NCBI RefSeq assembly: GCF_001422285.1
Contig: NZ_LMMO01000006.1
Coordinates: 29,496-93,495 of the forward strand
DNA: 64,000 nucleotides
Reading direction: 5' to 3'
From: Frigoribacterium sp. Leaf263
GTDB taxonomy: Bacteria > Actinomycetota > Actinomycetes > Actinomycetales > Microbacteriaceae
This document shows, in pieces, positions 1-7,695 of this stretch. The position numbers were made by a program, and so were the translations under genes. Under the pieces are notes generated by a model that saw only the letters and a list, made by a program, of their open reading frames with translations, was not told the DNA's origin and did not search any database. Position 1 is the first letter of the stretch. Each line of letters starts with the position of its first letter.

Positions 1-805
1 CGGGGGAGCGGGGTCGCCTGGTGCCGCGTCCGGTGTTCTTCGACCGGTAGTGCTCCATGCCCGGCGCGGTGCGCGCTGCACGCTCGACATCGGCGAAGTC
101 CCAGCCGGCGACTGCAGCTGAGAGGAGGCACATGAATCCTGTCCAGCTGGGGTTTCCGCCTCCGTCGATGGTCGCCATGTGGGCTTCGCCGGCCTTGCTC
201 AAGCGGCGATGTGCACGGTGTCGTATGTCGACGGGGCCGGATGGCTCGCTGTTCTGTGCCTGCATGGCGGGTCTGAGCCCGTCAAGGGTCCTGATGACGG
301 CTGCGAGAGCCTCAGCGGTCGTCTGCGGCGCGATGAGTTCCTGGAGTGAGCCACGGATTACGACCGAGCGGGACCCGTTGTGGTGGGGGGACAGCGGTGG
401 ACGGGCGGATCCTTCGCTGGGGTTGCAGAGCATCCCGTAGTCGAGGGTCCGGAGTACTTGGTGGGCCACACGGCCAAGAGCGGCAATGACGGATGCGGCT
501 GCTCCTCCTCGGATAGCGACCCAGAGGTGGCGGCCGCCACTCGATGACGACTGGCACACAACGTGGGGGATCCCGTGGTCGTGGAGGATGCGTGACAGCT
601 GGTCGCAGTCATCGACTGCCTGTTCAACGAGCTCGGGGGAAGTTCCGGTCTTGTCTTTGCCGTCGAAGTCGAAGCAGAGGAAGCGGAAGAGGCCGTTGCT
701 GTCGGTGAGGCGCATGGCCCAGGGGGTTGTGGGCTCGACAGGGCCTACCCGGCGCAGCAGGGGATAGGAGTTGTGCTCGAGCTGCCCGTAGGCGTCTCGC
801 TTCAT
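1..805 (-). CDS. primase/polymerase-like replication protein (3' end beyond window)
   Basis: The frame stays open from the ATG at 805 through the left edge, giving at least 268 residues. Seen: a CFDFDGKD segment (Asp46, Asp48) followed by a Ser-rich stretch ending in GGRHLW (His93). This is the DxD then sxH order of archaeo-eukaryotic primase/prim-pol domains. An NPSEGSARPPLSPHHNG segment near residue 128 resembles the third conserved region. Known: such primases accompany actinobacterial plasmids and conjugative elements and probably prime element replication or transfer. The frame is open upstream to about 1093 with no ATG or GTG, so TTG at 844 is an alternative start. No strong ribosome site precedes either. 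Confidence 0.72.
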   Translation of the reverse strand, partial: MKRDAYGQLEHNSYPLLRRVGPVEPTTPWAMRLTDSNGLFRFLCFDFDGKDKTGTSPELVEQAVDDCDQLSRILHDHGIPHVVCQSSSSGGRHLWVAIRGGAAASVIAALGRVAHQVLRTLDYGMLCNPSEGSARPPLSPHHNGSRSVVIRGSLQELIAPQTTAEALAAVIRTLDGLRPAMQAQNSEPSGPVDIRHRAHRRLSKAGEAHMATIDGGGNPSWTGFMCLLSAAVAGWDFADVERAARTAPGMEHYRSKNTGRGTRRPRSP

Positions 806-903
806 GACTCGGACCTGGTCCCGAGGGGACAGCCGACGGGTCAACTCCCAAGCCGACCCCCCAAGAAGGGACGCCGATCTCTCTGAAATTCCTGGCGCGT
901 CGC

Positions 904-931
904 TTGCGCGCGCAGAAATGCTGTCTACACT
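904..931 (+). promoter_or_regulatory. candidate promoter for plus-strand RNA
   Basis: A TTGCGC -35-like box (904-909) and a TACACT -10-like box (926-931) are separated by 16 bp. They lie just upstream of a run of hairpins ending in a terminator and with no coding frame. The match to the sigma-70 consensus is moderate. Confidence 0.4.
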
Positions 932-1092
932 GATGCCATCACCTTCCTTCGGGATGGTGGTACGACAAAGGCCCGGTTGGTAGCCGGTCTTTATCGGAAC
1001 TTGAAGCTCAAACCCAACAGTCTTGGCGGATCGAGGGGCTAGAGCAGCGATCTTGTGAGAGCCCGTCGCGCAAGCGGCGGGCTCTTTCGTTT
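932..1092 (+). ncRNA. possible structured small RNA antisense to the primase upstream region
   Basis: Seen: three successive hairpins. The first is CACCTTCC/GGGATGGTG (about 939-959, one T-T mismatch), the second has AAAG..CCGG/CCGG..CTTT arms (about 967-992), and the last is a GC-rich stem with a T-rich tail. A promoter-like pair lies directly upstream. The RNA would run opposite to the upstream region of the primase gene. Antisense RNAs commonly control plasmid replication genes, so copy-number control is an inference. No homologous RNA family was recognised. Confidence 0.4.
1058..1092 (+). terminator. Rho-independent terminator
   Basis: Perfect 8-bp stem AGAGCCCG (1058-1065) with CGGGCTCT (1078-1085), followed by TTCGTTT on the plus strand. 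On the minus strand the same stem lies just after the stop of the RHH gene but lacks a T tract, so it serves the plus strand best. Confidence 0.6.
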
Positions 1093-1330
1093 AAGCAGCC
1101 GGGATAGGCAACTCCTCGAGCTTCTTGTCGCGGGGGTGCTCGACCAGGGGAAGACACCCCTGCTCGGCAACGATCTGGGCTACGAGCGCTTCCATGTAAT
1201 ACGCGATGGAGACACCGCTGGCAGCAGCAGCTGCACGGACCTCCAGGCGCGTCTCAGGGGACACACGGCCCTGCAGAAGGACCGTGGGGACGTTCTGGGG
1301 TCGATGTGCCAGCCCACGGATTGCGCTCAT
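1091..1330 (-). CDS. small ribbon-helix-helix-like DNA-binding protein
   Basis: The gene encodes 79 residues from the ATG at 1330; an upstream in-frame start at 1414 would add 28 residues of unlikely composition. Residues 22-54 (GRVSPETRLEVRAAAAASGVS then IAYYMEALVAQI) have the beta strand, helix, turn, helix layout of RHH/CopG-like proteins encoded on plasmids and conjugative elements. The tail is charged (DKKLEELP). It lies between the primase and a winged-helix gene, so a role in control of replication or transfer is plausible. Specific targets are unknown. The transcript ends at the hairpin at 1058-1085. Confidence 0.6.
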   Translation of the reverse strand: MSAIRGLAHRPQNVPTVLLQGRVSPETRLEVRAAAAASGVSIAYYMEALVAQIVAEQGCLPLVEHPRDKKLEELPIPAA

Positions 1331-1481
1331 GCAGCCATCTTGGGCACTTAAGATGCATACACCCGCGTCATCTGGGCGCGTGTCGCGGTTAAAGTCACCA
1401 GAACCTCCGCACAAAGCTCCTGGGCTGCGATCTCCGACTCGTCAGGCCAGGAGGCGCTGTAAAGCCAAGGCGACCTCGTTG

Positions 1482-1787
1482 TCAGCCGAGAAGTTCGGTG
1501 CGGAGCTGGGTGACGAGCTGCTCGACGTAAGCGACGTCGGCCGTGTAGCGGACGGCGTAACCGCGACGGTCTTCGCCTGCAACGTCGCCGACGATGACGC
1601 CCGTGGATTCCAGCTCGGCAAGGTGTCGGCCGAGACTGCTGGTGGCCACGCCGGTGCCTTCCTGGATCTGCCCTTTGTAGCTGTTCGGGTGCTCGATCAG
1701 AAACCGGATGATCTTTCGGTACTGGGGTGAGCGCGCGAGAGCGCTCAGGGCGTCGAGCCCGGCGGCCGGGTCCTGGGGTGCTGGCAC
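1482..1787 (-). CDS. winged-helix transcriptional regulator (ArsR/MarR-like)
   Basis: A 101-residue protein from a GTG start at 1787. Residues 17-60 (SPQYRKIIRFLIEHPNSYKGQ followed by TGVATSSLGRHLAELESTG) form a recognisable winged helix-turn-helix with a recognition helix around SSLGRHLAEL, and RRGYAVRYTAD is a plausible wing. A C-terminal helix (YVEQLVTQLRTELLG) may dimerise. It is codirectional with, and downstream of, the FHA operon. It probably controls element genes; the ligand is unknown and no metal-binding Cys/His pair is visible. A possible weak ribosome site, AGAAAG, precedes the GTG. Confidence 0.7.
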   Translation of the reverse strand: MPAPQDPAAGLDALSALARSPQYRKIIRFLIEHPNSYKGQIQEGTGVATSSLGRHLAELESTGVIVGDVAGEDRRGYAVRYTADVAYVEQLVTQLRTELLG

Positions 1788-1849
1788 GGGGATGACTTTC
1801 TACAGCGTGGACGGACGGCTGCATGGAGGCGTTGTGACCGTTTGCTGGA

Positions 1850-1966
1850 TCACTCTGCTGTGCCCCCACGAGAGCAAGAGCGCGGCGAGGCCAGCAGGCC
1901 CTGATGTGGTCTAGCGATCGACAGTACTGATGGACCCCCGTAGAAGGTCAAGACGGTTTTTCTCAT
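1850..1966 (-). CDS. possible 38-residue microprotein downstream of FHA gene
   Basis: A short open frame beginning MRKTVLTFYGG starts 7 bp after the FHA gene stop. Its only ribosome-site-like sequence is GGAG at the very end of the FHA coding region. It has no recognisable domain and an Arg/Ser-rich tail. It could be translationally coupled to the FHA operon or be non-coding leader of the downstream regulator. Confidence 0.2.
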   Translation of the reverse strand: MRKTVLTFYGGPSVLSIARPHQGLLASPRSCSRGGTAE

Positions 1967-1973
1967 TGGGGCA

Positions 1974-2825
1974 TCACTCCTTCGTGAGCTTCGCAAGGTG
2001 GACAGTGAAGATCTGATCGCCGATGGCGACGCGGTCGCCGTCAGCGAGCGTGTGGGGATCTCCGGCGTGCAGCTGCACAGCCGGGCCGCCGTCGACGGGG
2101 AACACGACGGTTCCGTTACCGGAGCCACGGTCTGTGATCCAGAAGCCTGCATCGTTCCAACCCGCCATCAGGTGACTCTTGGAGACCGAGCGTTCCGGGT
2201 CGTCGATCGTGACGAGCTGGTCGACGGCTTCGCCCTCGTCGGCCGCGGGGCGTCGGCCGATCAGGGCCGTCCCGGCGATGCTCACGGATGCCCCGGTCGT
2301 GAACACGAGCTGGGCTTCGCGCCTGTCGCCGGTGTTTCGGACGATGGTGGCCTCGACGTCGTCGGGTAGCTCCGGGTTCGGGGTCCAGTCCGCCGGCTCC
2401 GGGGGAGTAGTGGCGGTGACGATCGCCACCTGCTCATCCGGGCTCGGCATCACAGGCAGGGGCGGGAGTGTCGGGTCGACGTCGATCGGTGCCGCGAGAG
2501 CAGCGGCGCTGCCGGCGGGCATGAACGCCTCGGGCGGTGCCATGGGCGCCGGCACCTGGGACGGGCCTACCGGCTCTGGTGCGCGTCGGCGGGCGCCGCC
2601 TCGGTGCACGATGACGCGCCCGTCGGGGTGGACGGCGAATCGGACGGTCGTGCCGTCGTCGTCAGCTGTCACGTCGAGGGGGAGCGCCTGGACGGCCGCG
2701 TGGCTGGTCAGGACCGCTAGGGCCTGTTCCCGGGCAGCAGCGAGTGTGTCGGCCTCGAGCGAGACGCTTTGGCCGGGGAGGCCGACGACTCCTCGGCCGG
2801 TGGGATGCAGGATGACGTGGATCAT
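1974..2825 (-). CDS. FHA-domain protein of the conjugation-associated operon
   Basis: A 283-residue protein. Residues 1-75 form a small alpha/beta region, residues 76-155 a Pro/Ala-rich linker, and residues 183-275 a forkhead-associated domain with GRRP (190-193), SVSKSHL (213-219) and GSGNGT (234-239). These are the conserved phosphothreonine-binding loops. Known: FHA domains read Ser/Thr-kinase phosphorylation. The ATG overlaps the stop of the beta-propeller gene by 4 bp, so the two are coupled. No membrane segment is seen, so it is probably cytosolic, reading phosphorylation of a partner in the surface/transfer machinery. Its N-terminal region resembles that of the propeller protein only in being a small alpha/beta segment. 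Confidence 0.85.
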   Translation of the reverse strand: MIHVILHPTGRGVVGLPGQSVSLEADTLAAAREQALAVLTSHAAVQALPLDVTADDDGTTVRFAVHPDGRVIVHRGGARRRAPEPVGPSQVPAPMAPPEAFMPAGSAAALAAPIDVDPTLPPLPVMPSPDEQVAIVTATTPPEPADWTPNPELPDDVEATIVRNTGDRREAQLVFTTGASVSIAGTALIGRRPAADEGEAVDQLVTIDDPERSVSKSHLMAGWNDAGFWITDRGSGNGTVVFPVDGGPAVQLHAGDPHTLADGDRVAIGDQIFTVHLAKLTKE

Positions 2826-4288
2826 CGGTCGTCTCTTTCGTCCTCGCGGCCGAGCGCGTAGAGCAGTGTGCTGTCGACCTTCTCGGCCACAACGTAGGCG
2901 TAATCGGCCACGACGGCGGCGGGCACGGTGGTGTCGTCGGTCGAGAGCGTCGTAAACGGGGCGACCTCGAATGAGTCGCCCTCGAGGCGCGCGACGACGG
3001 GCTCGCGGTCCTGGGTGCCGTAGATCGTGTCGCCGTCGATGACGGCGGGCACGACTTCGTCGACGGCCACGATCTGCGGCTCTTCCCCGTAGTCGATGAA
3101 GATCCCGCCGAGTGTCAGCGTCGTGCCGGTCGTCGAGTGAATCGGGGCGGTGTCGTCCCGGACGGTCCCACTAGGGACTTTCGCGGCGGCGACGATGGTG
3201 TTGGTTTCGAGGTCGATGAGGTTCACCAGGTCGGTCGCGTTGTCGTCGGTGGGCCACACGGTGATCAGGTGGGTGTCGTCGGCGGCGGTGATGAGCGTGG
3301 GGTCGTAGTCGACTCCGCGCGGCCCGGGCAGATCGTTTTTGACCGGTTCGCCGGCGGTGGGGATGGTCCACCAGCTCTTCGCGTTCGCGGCGATCGCGGT
3401 GTCTTGGGTGGCGAGGATGGCCGTGGACGTCACGGGCACGTCGACGCGCTTGACGCCGTTCTCGGTGAGGAGGGCGATCGTCTGGTCACTCAGGGTGACC
3501 AGGGGTGCCGAGCCGAGGTAGCTGACCTCGCCGGTGGCTTTGATGTCCACGCTCGTTCCCGGGACACGGGCGGAGTCGTCGGTGTCGAGGGGCCAGAGGG
3601 TCAGGGCTGTGCTGCCCGCCGTGGCCAGCACGGGCCGGTTCTCGACGGTCGTGGCGTGGATGCCGGCCTGTCCTGTTGGGCCTCCGTTGCCGCGCCAGGT
3701 GACTGATCCGGTGGCGCCGTCGAGGATGGCGAGGTTCCCGTCGTTGTCGACGACGACGACTCGGCCGTCCTCGAGCAGCACGGGTGTCGATCGCGACTGC
3801 ACCGGGACGGACCAGGCCGCTTTCTGGCCGTAGCCGGGCGGGGCGAGCACGGGGAGGTTCGCGAGGTAGCCGGGCGGCTCTGCGGCTGTCGGAGCGACCA
3901 CGGCGGGCTCAGAACCCGTGGTGAACACGACAGCTCCGACACCGCCGGCGACGAGCACCATGGCGAGCACCGCGGCGCCGCCCACGACGACGCGTCGACG
4001 CTTCCCGCCGTCGGCTGCGGCGGTGTCTGGGGGAGTGATGTCGTACGGGGTGCCGTCCGCCTTCACGACCATCAGGTGCGTGCCGTCAGGGGAGGTGGCG
4101 CGGACGCGGATGGCCTCGAGCCCGTGGTCGCGGGCGATCTGGGCGACGGCGGCGATCCCGGCGTCCGTGGGCGGTCCGTCCATGCCGATATCGACGGGGG
4201 CCCCGTTGACGGTGATGGAGCTGTCGTCCCGGAGATCCAGGGTGACGACGGGGAACGGGGGGACGGTGGTCGGGTCGAACTCAGGCAT
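2822..4288 (-). CDS. membrane-anchored PQQ-like beta-propeller protein
   Basis: A 488-residue protein. The N-terminal 95 residues are cytosolic (HGLEAIRVRATSPDGTHLMV), a KRRR stop precedes one membrane helix at about 100-122, and the exported part from 150 onward consists of repeated blades with AILDGATGSVTW-type strands typical of PQQ-like/WD-type propellers. Its 5' end overlaps the M15 gene by 8 bp and its 3' end overlaps the FHA gene by 4 bp. Known: propeller domains act as protein-interaction platforms. Inference: an extracytoplasmic scaffold or surface-contact factor for DNA transfer, possibly signalling to the FHA protein. No enzymatic motif was recognised. Confidence 0.75.
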   Translation of the reverse strand: MPEFDPTTVPPFPVVTLDLRDDSSITVNGAPVDIGMDGPPTDAGIAAVAQIARDHGLEAIRVRATSPDGTHLMVVKADGTPYDITPPDTAAADGGKRRRVVVGGAAVLAMVLVAGGVGAVVFTTGSEPAVVAPTAAEPPGYLANLPVLAPPGYGQKAAWSVPVQSRSTPVLLEDGRVVVVDNDGNLAILDGATGSVTWRGNGGPTGQAGIHATTVENRPVLATAGSTALTLWPLDTDDSARVPGTSVDIKATGEVSYLGSAPLVTLSDQTIALLTENGVKRVDVPVTSTAILATQDTAIAANAKSWWTIPTAGEPVKNDLPGPRGVDYDPTLITAADDTHLITVWPTDDNATDLVNLIDLETNTIVAAAKVPSGTVRDDTAPIHSTTGTTLTLGGIFIDYGEEPQIVAVDEVVPAVIDGDTIYGTQDREPVVARLEGDSFEVAPFTTLSTDDTTVPAAVVADYAYVVAEKVDSTLLYALGREDERDDR

Positions 4289-5381
4289 TCGTTTTCACTC
4301 CGTAGAACTCCCAGTGCCAGGCCTCGTGCGGGCCACGGCCACCGGGCTTGGCCCAGTCGGGGTGGACCCATCCGTAGGTTCCGGCGTTGGCGACGAGCCA
4401 GTTGTAGGTGCGGTCGTAGTAGGCGATTCGTGCGTGACTCGGGGTGCCGATGTCCACAGCCAGCGCCCACCCGTGGTTCGAGAATCCGGGGGTCGCGGCG
4501 CCGCCGCCGTAGAGCCTTTTCGCCTCGACCTGGCCTTCGAAGTCGCGGTACCCGTCGTTGATCGGGATATCGCTTCCGAACTCGGCCCGGTAGGCATTGT
4601 TCATCGCCGTCAGGGCTGCGGCCGCGTCGGGGCGGAGGTACATGGTGCCGACGTAGCTCTGGTTCGTCGTCCACGGGATCGGGACGACGGCGGTGGTGTC
4701 GATGCGGCCGTTGTCGTAGCCGCCCCACTTGCCGGGCTTGGTGCCGTTGGCCTCGGCGTAGTCGCCGGAGGCACCGACGGCGCAAGCGGAGGCGCCGGGC
4801 CCGCCGGCGGAGGGGTCGAGCTGAACCCCGGAGAGGGTGGAGACGATGTTCACGGCCCCGGACCAGTACTTCTCGTAGTGGTACGGGTCGGCGTTGATCT
4901 GCACGCGGTGCGCGGCGATGCTCGGTTCGAGGCCCTGCCAGTTGTCGACCGTGATCAGCTTCTTGAAGAAGTTCGTCGCGCTGATCGTGGGGTTCATCCG
5001 ATCCTCGTATGACCCCCATGTCCCGTTGGCGCGCTGTTGAAACAGGCCCCGCGAGTCGGGTCCGACGGCGTCGCCCTTGTCGATGACTGTGAGCGAGGAC
5101 TCGCCCATGGCGGTCATGACGCCGATGGCCTGGCCCTTGGCGTCGAGCCCTATGGCCTGTCCGGCGTTCATGATGTACGCGGCGTTCACGAGCTGCACGC
5201 CGCTGTAGTCGCCGACGGTCTGCACCGGCAGCTCAGCGACGTCGACGCTGACTGCAGGCGTGCCCGAGCCCTGTCCTGTGCTCGCGCTGGCGGGCTGGCA
5301 GTTACCCCCTGAGAACAGCACCACGACCAGCAGCGGAACCGCGAGAACGGCAGCTGCACCGCCGGCGGCGACCCGCTTCAT
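4281..5381 (-). CDS. cell-wall hydrolase with lysozyme-like and VanY/M15 D,D-carboxypeptidase domains
   Basis: A 366-residue protein from the ATG at 5381, which overlaps the preceding stop as ATGA; the earlier in-frame start at 5420 would extend into the upstream gene. A signal or anchor helix spans residues 4-25. Residues 60-145 (GQAIGVMTAMGESSL, RGLFQQR) resemble the lysozyme-like domain found in conjugative hydrolases. Residues 245-366 are peptidase M15/VanY with SNHGWALAVD (His303, Asp310) and HEAWHWEF (Glu353, His356) as zinc-site and catalytic residues. Role: local opening of peptidoglycan so that the transfer channel can cross the wall. It belongs to the four-gene minus-strand operon. 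Confidence 0.85.
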   Translation of the reverse strand: MKRVAAGGAAAVLAVPLLVVVLFSGGNCQPASASTGQGSGTPAVSVDVAELPVQTVGDYSGVQLVNAAYIMNAGQAIGLDAKGQAIGVMTAMGESSLTVIDKGDAVGPDSRGLFQQRANGTWGSYEDRMNPTISATNFFKKLITVDNWQGLEPSIAAHRVQINADPYHYEKYWSGAVNIVSTLSGVQLDPSAGGPGASACAVGASGDYAEANGTKPGKWGGYDNGRIDTTAVVPIPWTTNQSYVGTMYLRPDAAAALTAMNNAYRAEFGSDIPINDGYRDFEGQVEAKRLYGGGAATPGFSNHGWALAVDIGTPSHARIAYYDRTYNWLVANAGTYGWVHPDWAKPGGRGPHEAWHWEFYGVKTNA

Positions 5382-5866
5382 TCGATGCCCTCGGGCGGGG
5401 TCAGTCGTGACACCGTCCATTCGCCGCCGACCGCCTGGCGGTTCAGGAGCACTTGGTACTGCCCGACGTCAGTCGGGACAAGAACGGTGATCTGCGTTGC
5501 GTCCGGGGCGGCGCTCACGCGTGGCTCGCCGGTCACGCTCGAGGCGGGGACGAGCGCCGGGTCGGTGAACTCATACGCCACGAGGGCATCGCCGTCGAGG
5601 TAGCGGTTGAACCCGTCCCACCACTGGTCGTAGGGGAGCTCGTTCTGCACGAAGGCCTCCATGGCCCCGAGGGCGACATCGGCGGCCTCGTCGGCGCCGG
5701 CGTCGTCCATGGTGTCGGGGACCGGTGACGCGGTGTCGGTAGAACGTGCTGTACTGATTCCGGGACTGGGGGTCTCGGGGGAGTCGGGCGACGTGCACGC
5801 ACTGATGCCGAGAACCAGAGCGAGAGCGACAACCAGGGCCACGCCAAAGGCAGATCGTCGAGCCAT
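5378..5866 (-). CDS. lipoprotein of the transfer operon
   Basis: A 162-residue protein with a classic signal peptide and lipobox LGISAC (Cys24), then a Ser/Thr/Pro linker to about residue 50. Residues 55-160 (MEAFVQNELPYDQWWDGFNRYLD, ending GGEWTVSRLTPPEG) look like the NTF2-like/TcpC fold used by accessory conjugation proteins. It is the first gene of the minus-strand operon and overlaps the next start by 4 bp. It probably sits on the outer face of the membrane beside the transfer channel. The family assignment comes from pattern only. Confidence 0.75.
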   Translation of the reverse strand: MARRSAFGVALVVALALVLGISACTSPDSPETPSPGISTARSTDTASPVPDTMDDAGADEAADVALGAMEAFVQNELPYDQWWDGFNRYLDGDALVAYEFTDPALVPASSVTGEPRVSAAPDATQITVLVPTDVGQYQVLLNRQAVGGEWTVSRLTPPEGIE

Positions 5867-5992
5867 CGGTCATCTCCTAGGGTGCGCGCGGGTGAACCTC
5901 AAACGAGTGTATAAACGTACTTGTCTGTATAGCAATACTTGTCTACGGTATAGCTATCTTGCAAAGTGAGTTTTCACGACGAGGGGACCGGC
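5867..5992. promoter_or_regulatory. divergent promoter/operator between the two transfer operons
   Basis: This AT-rich stretch holds TACTTGTCT twice, at 5918-5926 and 5936-5944 (period 18 bp), and GTATAGC at 5927-5933 and 5948-5954. On the minus strand TTGCTA and TATACA are spaced by 16 bp. The direct repeats overlap both promoter directions, so one regulator could set both operons. The GAGGGG before 5993 is the plus-strand ribosome site. Confidence 0.5.
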
Positions 5993-6652
5993 ATGGGGCG
6001 CCGAGCAGCAACCGGCCTGAGAACACAGGCGAATCCGTTCATCCCGGGGGAGGCCCCGCCACCGCCGGAAGAGGCCGTTGAGCCGGACCCTCTCTGGAAT
6101 GGGCAGATGAGCCTCGAGGGGCCAAGCAGCCCTGAGGCCGCACCTCTTGTCGATGTCTCCGCCGAGGAGCCATGGCCAGTTGTCGAGATCACCGATCGGC
6201 CCCTCGTGACGGTCATGGGACTCCACGGCGGCTCGGGAGCAAGCCTGGTCACGGAACTCCTGGGCGCGGACGCACTGGATGTCGGCCGCGCGTGGCCGGT
6301 GTTCACCGGGTGGGATCGCCCCGCTCCGTCCCTGCCGGTCGTCGTCACGGCCCGGACCAACTACGAGGGCGTCGCCGCTGCGTCGCGCTTCGCACGCCTG
6401 TGGGCGGGGGAGACCCTGCCGGGCTCGACGCTCCTTGGCATTGTGCTGATCGACGACGGCCCGAAGCTCTCCTCGCAGCAGCGCTCGGTGGTCCGACGGA
6501 TCGGCCAGATGACCCCGCACGGGTGGCACCTGCCGTGGAACGAGTCTTGGCGGCTCTCGAAGCCGTCCGCAGAGGCGTCATCCCTTCGGGTGCGCCGCAT
6601 CGTCAGCAACATTCGAACGCTCGCGCAGAGCACGAACGGAGATATCTCATGA
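5993..6652 (+). CDS. DUF6668-type P-loop-like protein, first gene of the type IV secretion operon
   Basis: A 219-residue protein from the ATG at 5993 (GAGGGG ribosome site, 7-bp spacing); a GTG at 5966 has no ribosome site. After a Pro-rich, disordered N-terminus, residues 71-84 read VTVMGLHGGSGASL, a P-loop-like motif seen in MinD/ParA-like folds but without the usual GKT lysine. LGIVLIDDGPKLSS at about 147-160 resembles a Walker B strand. Known: such proteins open conjugation operons of actinobacteria. Inference: a cytosolic positioning or regulatory factor; ATP binding is uncertain. The stop overlaps the next start by 4 bp. Confidence 0.7.
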   Translation: MGRRAATGLRTQANPFIPGEAPPPPEEAVEPDPLWNGQMSLEGPSSPEAAPLVDVSAEEPWPVVEITDRPLVTVMGLHGGSGASLVTELLGADALDVGRAWPVFTGWDRPAPSLPVVVTARTNYEGVAAASRFARLWAGETLPGSTLLGIVLIDDGPKLSSQQRSVVRRIGQMTPHGWHLPWNESWRLSKPSAEASSLRVRRIVSNIRTLAQSTNGDIS

Positions 6653-6930
6653 GCAACCTGCTCCTGGCCACGGCCATCAACCTCGCCGGCGTCCTGCCCG
6701 ATCCGACGCCGGAGCAGCCCCCCGGCACCGAGGGCTTCACGACCCTCCTCAACTACATCAGCTGGGGTGTCATCACCCTCGGCCTCGCGGGCTTCCTCGC
6801 CTCCGCCGGCTACCTCGCGTTCGCCGCCTTCACCGGCCGCGAGATCAACGGCTTCAAGGGCCTCGTCCTGGCGATCATCGTGTGCATCCTCGCGACCAGC
6901 GCCGGCGCCATCATGCGCGTCTTCATCTAA
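6649..6930 (+). CDS. VirB2/TrbC-like two-helix membrane protein
   Basis: A 93-residue protein whose ATG at 6649 overlaps the preceding stop (ATGA). Two hydrophobic helices at about 34-60 and 70-92 are joined by a short polar loop (TGREINGFKG), the topology of the VirB2/TrbC pilin-type subunit. A Pro-rich segment (LPDPTPEQPPGTEG) precedes the first helix. It is followed by a VirB8-like gene, as expected in a Gram-positive type IV secretion operon. Gram-positive systems lack classical pili, so this may be a channel subunit rather than a pilin. Confidence 0.7.
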   Translation: MSNLLLATAINLAGVLPDPTPEQPPGTEGFTTLLNYISWGVITLGLAGFLASAGYLAFAAFTGREINGFKGLVLAIIVCILATSAGAIMRVFI

Positions 6931-6954
6931 CGACCGATCTGCCGGGGAGGCACC

Positions 6955-7695
6955 ATGAGCACCGACAACAACACCAAGACCGACTCGCCGTTCAACATGT
7001 GGTGGGTGGTGTCAGGCATCGGCGCCGTGCTGGTCGTAGTCGCATTGATCCTGGTCCTTGTCTTCGGACGAGGAGGAGGATCCGACGACGCGGCACCGGC
7101 TCAGACGTCGTCCGCGAGCGTTGCTCCTGCCCCATCGAGCAGCGCAGAAAACAGCGCCGCGGCAACGAGTTGCGATCTTGACGACTCGAACCAAGACATC
7201 CCCGTTGCTGGTCCTGAGGCCGACTGGCAGGCGCAGGGGTACCTCCTCGTTCCGATCTCATCCGAGTTCGGCCCAACGGCCCTCCCTGACTCGGAGTGGG
7301 GATGCTTCGCGCACTCGCCCACCGGCGCTCTGTTCGCTGCCGCCAACGTCATTGCGGGCGCGGGTGGTCCTGACTACGAGACCTTCATGCCCGACGCGGC
7401 AGTCGACAACTCCGCACTCGAGGCGTGGATCGCAGGAGAAGACCCTGCCGCTCACACTCAGTCGGCCGGGCAAGTCGCACAGTTCAGTGGCTTCCAGATG
7501 GTCTCTGTCGAGGATGACGCGGTGGTTGTGAACCTGGCGCTTACACAGGGCGAAGTGAGCGCTTCGGTGAACGTATCGCTGGTCTGGAACAGCGATCTCG
7601 GGACTTGGAACGTCGACATGGCCACTAGCGACTTCGACTTCGAGCCAATAGACCTTCAGGGATTCACGCCATGGGGTGCGAGCAGTGGCAGCTGA
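6955..7695 (+). CDS. VirB8/TcpC-like bitopic conjugation protein
   Basis: A 246-residue protein with a GGGAGGCACC ribosome site. A short cytosolic N-terminus is followed by one helix at about 15-38, a low-complexity Ala/Ser linker (40-72) and an extracellular domain from 72 on with alternating strands (VVNLALTQGEVSASVNVSLVW). The topology matches TcpC/VirB8-type accessory channel proteins or the DUF8175 family; no specific family signature was decisive. Its 3' end overlaps the next gene by 20 bp. Confidence 0.65.
   Translation: MSTDNNTKTDSPFNMWWVVSGIGAVLVVVALILVLVFGRGGGSDDAAPAQTSSASVAPAPSSSAENSAAATSCDLDDSNQDIPVAGPEADWQAQGYLLVPISSEFGPTALPDSEWGCFAHSPTGALFAAANVIAGAGGPDYETFMPDAAVDNSALEAWIAGEDPAAHTQSAGQVAQFSGFQMVSVEDDAVVVNLALTQGEVSASVNVSLVWNSDLGTWNVDMATSDFDFEPIDLQGFTPWGASSGS

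Noticed and set aside
965..1016. tRNA-like stretch (GGTTGGTAG resembling a D loop)
   Set aside because: No T-arm GGTTCGA motif, anticodon arm or acceptor pairing; better explained as part of the hairpin series.
3137..3706. long plus-strand frame opposite the propeller gene
   Set aside because: Gly/Val/Asp-rich, the usual artefact of reading a GC-rich gene on the opposite strand; no ribosome site.
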